Shown: positions 15,358 to 17,521 of the stretch, piece after piece
Numbering within the stretch: the first letter of the stretch is position 1
Layout of the letters: each line of letters opens with the position of its first letter
Assembly (NCBI GenBank): GCA_045613685.1
Contig: JAZLBL010000047.1
Coordinates: 1-17,521 of the forward strand
From: Fimenecus sp045613685
Lineage (GTDB): Bacteria > Bacillota > Clostridia > Oscillospirales > Acutalibacteraceae
Length of the DNA stretch: 17,521 bases
Reading direction: 5' to 3'
Program-made: the position numbers and the translations under genes
The notes under the pieces: generated by a model
Databases searched by the model: none
Told to the model about the DNA's origin: nothing
Seen by the model: the letters and a program-made list of their open reading frames with translations, nothing else

Positions 15358-16075
15358 CTTTATTTTCTCCTTTTCTCTTTTCCAACGCTATATTTGTAAT
15401 TACAACAGCTATGCCTGAAATAACTAAAAGAATTATTACAGGAGCCATAAAATGCCATGTGAAAGGTTGTGCAATATTTCCACCCATTACAGAATATGTC
15501 CACAACTTAATGAAATAACCCGCAATAGAAGCAGCCATAAATTTGCCGAATGGAAATTTTATTCCGCCATAAAACTGACTCGCCATATTAATTGGGATTG
15601 ACGGAATAAGTCTTATGAGAAACAAAACTCCTAATTTGGTCTTACCCGCGTGATTAAGCATCTCACGAACATTTTCATATTTTTTAAGTTTATGTACTGC
15701 AACGCCTTCATCAAAGCGTCTGCCGTACCAATAAACTATCGAGAGTGTTATTGAAAAGCCCACAACATTAAGTGGCAACGCAAGTTCTGGCTCAAACAAA
15801 ACACCCGTCATAATCATAATAAAAGGGAACGGAATTGGAACAAATGATTTGAGTGCATAAACAACAAGAATTGCAAGACCAATAAGCCATCTGTTTTCAA
15901 GCGATTGAATAAAATCTTGTAATTTACCCAACGCCCACAAAAACTCTGCCCAACCACCTTCGGCAACCTTTGTGCTCATAATCATTGTGATTACTGTCAG
16001 CAAAATTGCCACGGCAAAAAGCCCGATTGCGCTAAGATTCATAGCGCCTTTTCTGTCAAGGTTTCGTTTTTCCAT
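15344..16075 (-). CDS. VTT/DedA-like membrane protein (TVP38/TMEM64 family)
   Basis: This 243-residue inner-membrane protein has membrane segments near 11-33, 50-80, 90-110, 135-165 and 195-225. The family core is visible: PIPFPFIMIMTG after the second segment, and FLIRLIPSIPINMASQFYGG, the F-x-x-R / re-entrant motif of VTT-domain proteins, followed by FPFGKFMAAS. Proteins of this superfamily act as lipid scramblases or flippases or affect membrane homeostasis; the substrate here is unknown. ATG 16075 is preferred over the one at 16081 because GGGG lies 6 bases before it and abuts the earlier ATG. It is the first gene of the minus-strand cluster and overlaps galK by 14 bases. A link with galactose use is not obvious. 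Confidence 0.87.
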   Translation of the reverse strand: MEKRNLDRKGAMNLSAIGLFAVAILLTVITMIMSTKVAEGGWAEFLWALGKLQDFIQSLENRWLIGLAILVVYALKSFVPIPFPFIMIMTGVLFEPELALPLNVVGFSITLSIVYWYGRRFDEGVAVHKLKKYENVREMLNHAGKTKLGVLFLIRLIPSIPINMASQFYGGIKFPFGKFMAASIAGYFIKLWTYSVMGGNIAQPFTWHFMAPVIILLVISGIAVVITNIALEKRKGENKDGNN

Positions 16076-16122
16076 CTGCATCCCCTTTCTTTGTTAGTTT
16101 GTAAACATACATATACATTGTA

Positions 16123-16151
16123 ATTTTATAATATTTATTGAAAAAGGTCAA
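16123..16151 (-). promoter_or_regulatory. Candidate promoter of the VTT-galK-peptidase-hexomutase cluster
   Basis: On the minus strand, TTGACC (16146-16151, 5/6) is separated by exactly 17 bases from TAAAAT (16123-16128, 5/6). Initiation near 16116 gives a leader of about 40 bases ending in AAAGGGG. It overlaps the opposing promoter, so the two may compete. Confidence 0.55.
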
Positions 16152-16166
16152 TATTTTTGTTATTAT
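16138..16166 (+). promoter_or_regulatory. Candidate promoter of the D-2-hydroxyacid dehydrogenase gene
   Basis: TTGAAA (16138-16143, 5/6) is followed after 17 bases by TATTAT (16161-16166, 5/6). Two further TATAAT hexamers (16164-16169 and 16184-16189) lack a -35 at good spacing but could be alternatives. Initiation would be near 16173. Confidence 0.5.
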
Positions 16167-16217
16167 AATATTAAATATAACACTATAATATATACACATT
16201 TAAAGGCAGTGATTACT

Positions 16218-17177
16218 TTGAAAATAGTTATTCTTGATGCATTTGCGCTTAACCCTGGTGATTTGTCATGGGATTGGCTTAAAAATCTTGGTGAATGCGA
16301 TATTTATGACCGCACACCTGCTGACCAAATTCTTGAAAGATGCAAGGGTGCAGATATTGTTATTACAAACAAAACTCCATTGACAAAAGAAACTTTATCA
16401 AAACTTTCTAATCTTAAATATATTGCTCTTGAATCAACGGGATATAATGTTGTTGATTGTGAATATGCAAAAAGTATGGGTGTGCCTGTTTCAAATATCC
16501 CTTCTTATTCAACAAATGCCGTTGCACAGCTTACATTCTCATTGATTCTTGAAATTACAAATGCTGTTGGAATACATAGCGAAAGTGTGAGAAATGGTGA
16601 TTGGGCTAATTGTCCTGATTTCTGTTATTGGAAAACTCCACTCACCGAGCTTTGTGGCAAAACACTTGGCATTGTTGGATTTGGTCAGATTGGTCAAGCA
16701 GTTGCAGATATTGCAGAAGCATTTAAAATGAATATCGTTGCAGTTTCAGGTCACGAAACAGACCAAAGTCACAGAAAGAATTTTTCTTGGGTTAATATGG
16801 ATACCCTTGCAAAAACAAGTGATATTATTTCATTCCATTGTCCACTCACTGAAAAAACAACAGGACTTGTGAATGAAGAATTCATCTCTAAATGTAAAGA
16901 TGGTGCAATTATTATCAACACAAGTCGTGGGCCCGTTGTTGACGACCAAGCACTAGCCGATGCTCTCAATAGTGGCAAACTTCGTGGTGCAGGACTTGAT
17001 GTGCTCACAGTTGAGCCACCAAAAGCAGATAATCCATTACTCTCTGCTAAAAATTGTTTTATTACTCCACATATCGCTTGGGCAGGGTCTGAAACAAGAG
17101 AAAGACTTATGAGCATCTTAGAAGAAAATGTCAAAGCATATTTGAACGGCAATCCACAAAATGTGGTGAATAAGTAA
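16218..17177 (+). CDS. D-2-hydroxyacid dehydrogenase (glycerate dehydrogenase/hydroxypyruvate reductase-like)
   Basis: This 319-residue NAD(P)-dependent enzyme interconverts a 2-keto acid and a D-2-hydroxy acid. The nucleotide-binding motif GFGQIG (154-159) sits in LGIVGFGQIGQAV, and the catalytic triad is Arg237 (TSRGPVVD), Glu266 (TVEPP) and His285 (TPHIAWAG). The length is typical. The N-terminus KIVILDAFALNPGDLSWD resembles glycerate-dehydrogenase-like members; the exact substrate is inference. Start choice is uncertain: TTG 16218 puts the start at MKIVIL as in homologues, with AAAGG 11 bases upstream, while GTG 16209 adds three residues but is only 2 bases from that site. No clear terminator follows; the next promoter begins 40 bases after the stop. 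Confidence 0.9.
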   Translation: MKIVILDAFALNPGDLSWDWLKNLGECDIYDRTPADQILERCKGADIVITNKTPLTKETLSKLSNLKYIALESTGYNVVDCEYAKSMGVPVSNIPSYSTNAVAQLTFSLILEITNAVGIHSESVRNGDWANCPDFCYWKTPLTELCGKTLGIVGFGQIGQAVADIAEAFKMNIVAVSGHETDQSHRKNFSWVNMDTLAKTSDIISFHCPLTEKTTGLVNEEFISKCKDGAIIINTSRGPVVDDQALADALNSGKLRGAGLDVLTVEPPKADNPLLSAKNCFITPHIAWAGSETRERLMSILEENVKAYLNGNPQNVVNK

Positions 17178-17216
17178 TACCAGGACGCATCACAGAAAAT
17201 ATACAAAAATTTGTTA

Positions 17217-17245
17217 TTGACACTTGAAGAATCTTATTGTATAAT
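17217..17245 (+). promoter_or_regulatory. Consensus promoter of rpsU
   Basis: A perfect TTGACA (17217-17222) is followed after exactly 17 bases by a perfect TATAAT (17240-17245). This is the strongest promoter in the window and fits high-level ribosomal protein expression. Initiation near 17252 gives a leader of about 30 bases. Confidence 0.88.
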
Positions 17246-17281
17246 GTTCGGTGTATCCCAATGTAAAGGGAGGGATTTTTA

Positions 17282-17458
17282 ATGAGTCAGGTAAAAGTTA
17301 AAGAAAACGAGTCCTTGGAAAGTGCTCTCAGAAGATTTAAGAGACAGACATCTCGCGACGGCGTCATTCAGGAAGTACGCAAAAGAGAGCATTACGAAAA
17401 GCCTTCTGTAAAGAGAAAGAAGAAGTCTGAGGCTGCACGTAAGCGTAAGTTTAAATAA
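17282..17458 (+). CDS. rpsU: 30S ribosomal protein S21
   Basis: This 58-residue, strongly basic protein begins MSQVKVKENESLESALRRFK and continues with the hallmark RDGVIQEVRKREHYEKPSVKRK, ending in a Lys/Arg-rich tail (RKRKFK). S21 binds the 30S platform near the 3' end of 16S rRNA and aids initiation. The length and order match bacterial S21. A strong ribosome site, AAAGGGAGGG (17265-17274), lies 7 bases before the ATG, and the gene has its own perfect-consensus promoter. It ends shortly before a hairpin at the window edge, so it may be monocistronic or partly read into the next gene. Confidence 0.97.
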   Translation: MSQVKVKENESLESALRRFKRQTSRDGVIQEVRKREHYEKPSVKRKKKSEAARKRKFK

Positions 17459-17492
17459 TTTTCGCTTTGCGGAGCTATGTTTTAAAAACGCA

Positions 17493-17521
17493 AGTGGGCA
17501 TCCATTGACGGATTGCCCACT
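17493..17521 (+). terminator. Probable rpsU terminator hairpin, cut by window edge
   Basis: AGTGGGCA (17493-17500) pairs with TGCCCACT (17514-17521), and an inner TCC/GGA pairing extends the stem past a one-base bulge to a 6-base loop. The stem is GC-rich and 34 bases beyond the rpsU stop. The U tract that would confirm it lies outside the window. Confidence 0.65.

Noticed and set aside
17154..17166. CCACA-AAA-TGTGG hairpin at the end of the dehydrogenase gene
   Set aside because: The stem is only 5 pairs, lies within the coding region and has no U tract, so it is not called as a terminator.
16769..17206. Open frame of 145 codons on the minus strand, antisense to the hydroxyacid dehydrogenase
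   Set aside because: The plus strand carries the full catalytic triad; the Ser-rich antisense product has no recognisable domain and no ribosome site.
1..17521. CRISPR arrays, tRNA/rRNA genes, toxin-antitoxin pairs, phage or conjugation genes
   Set aside because: Searched by eye on both strands; no regularly spaced direct repeats, tRNA-like arms or recognisable accessory proteins were seen. Small structured RNAs cannot be fully excluded without a covariance-model search.

Overview
The window looks like a stretch of chromosome from a low-GC, Gram-positive anaerobe, most likely a gut-type member of the Clostridia (Oscillospirales/Ruminococcaceae-like). The reasons are the AT-rich DNA, strong purine-rich Shine-Dalgarno sites, tight gene packing, TATAAT/TTGACA-type promoters, an archaeal/eukaryal-type prolyl-tRNA synthetase, bacterial S21, and families common in that class (M42 peptidases, the YnbB-like PLP family, XRE-membrane proteins). 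This placement is inference; no rRNA or marker phylogeny is available. I see no tRNA, rRNA, CRISPR array, IS element, phage gene or attachment site, and no gene-free stretch above 300 bases.

Left part (1-3100): the tail of an upstream gene, then a probable SCP2-like lipid-binding protein on the + strand. It converges on two tandem minus-strand paralogues, each with an N-terminal XRE-type helix-turn-helix and about six or seven membrane helices. Each paralogue has a candidate promoter of its own and ends in the same 28-base palindromic terminator.

Middle left (3130-6732): on the + strand, an RluA-family pseudouridine synthase whose promoter sits so close to the ATG that the mRNA may be leaderless. 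It is followed by two tandem paralogous PlsC-like acyltransferases, each carrying a zinc ribbon and an unassigned C-terminal domain. A bidirectional terminator separates these from the next minus-strand genes.

Middle right (6753-16075): all on the minus strand. Read in the direction of transcription, a compact cluster runs VTT/DedA-like membrane protein, galactokinase, M42 peptidase, second M42 peptidase, GNAT acetyltransferase, YnbB-like PLP enzyme and phosphohexomutase. The junctions are overlaps or gaps of no more than 22 bases, so it is probably one transcript with translational coupling. Acyl carrier protein (with its own promoter) and prolyl-tRNA synthetase follow. Galactokinase and the hexomutase suggest sugar-phosphate metabolism, and the two peptidases with the PLP enzyme suggest peptide and amino-acid turnover; no single pathway obviously joins all seven.

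Right end (16120-17521): a compact divergent promoter region drives the minus-strand cluster and, on the + strand, a D-2-hydroxyacid dehydrogenase. Then comes rpsU under a perfect-consensus promoter, with its probable terminator cut by the window edge.

Most of the window is ordinary chromosomal housekeeping. The parts that best merit a second look are the acyltransferase/zinc-ribbon pair, the XRE-membrane pair with duplicated terminators, and the possible leaderless transcript. I found no clear new multi-gene system.
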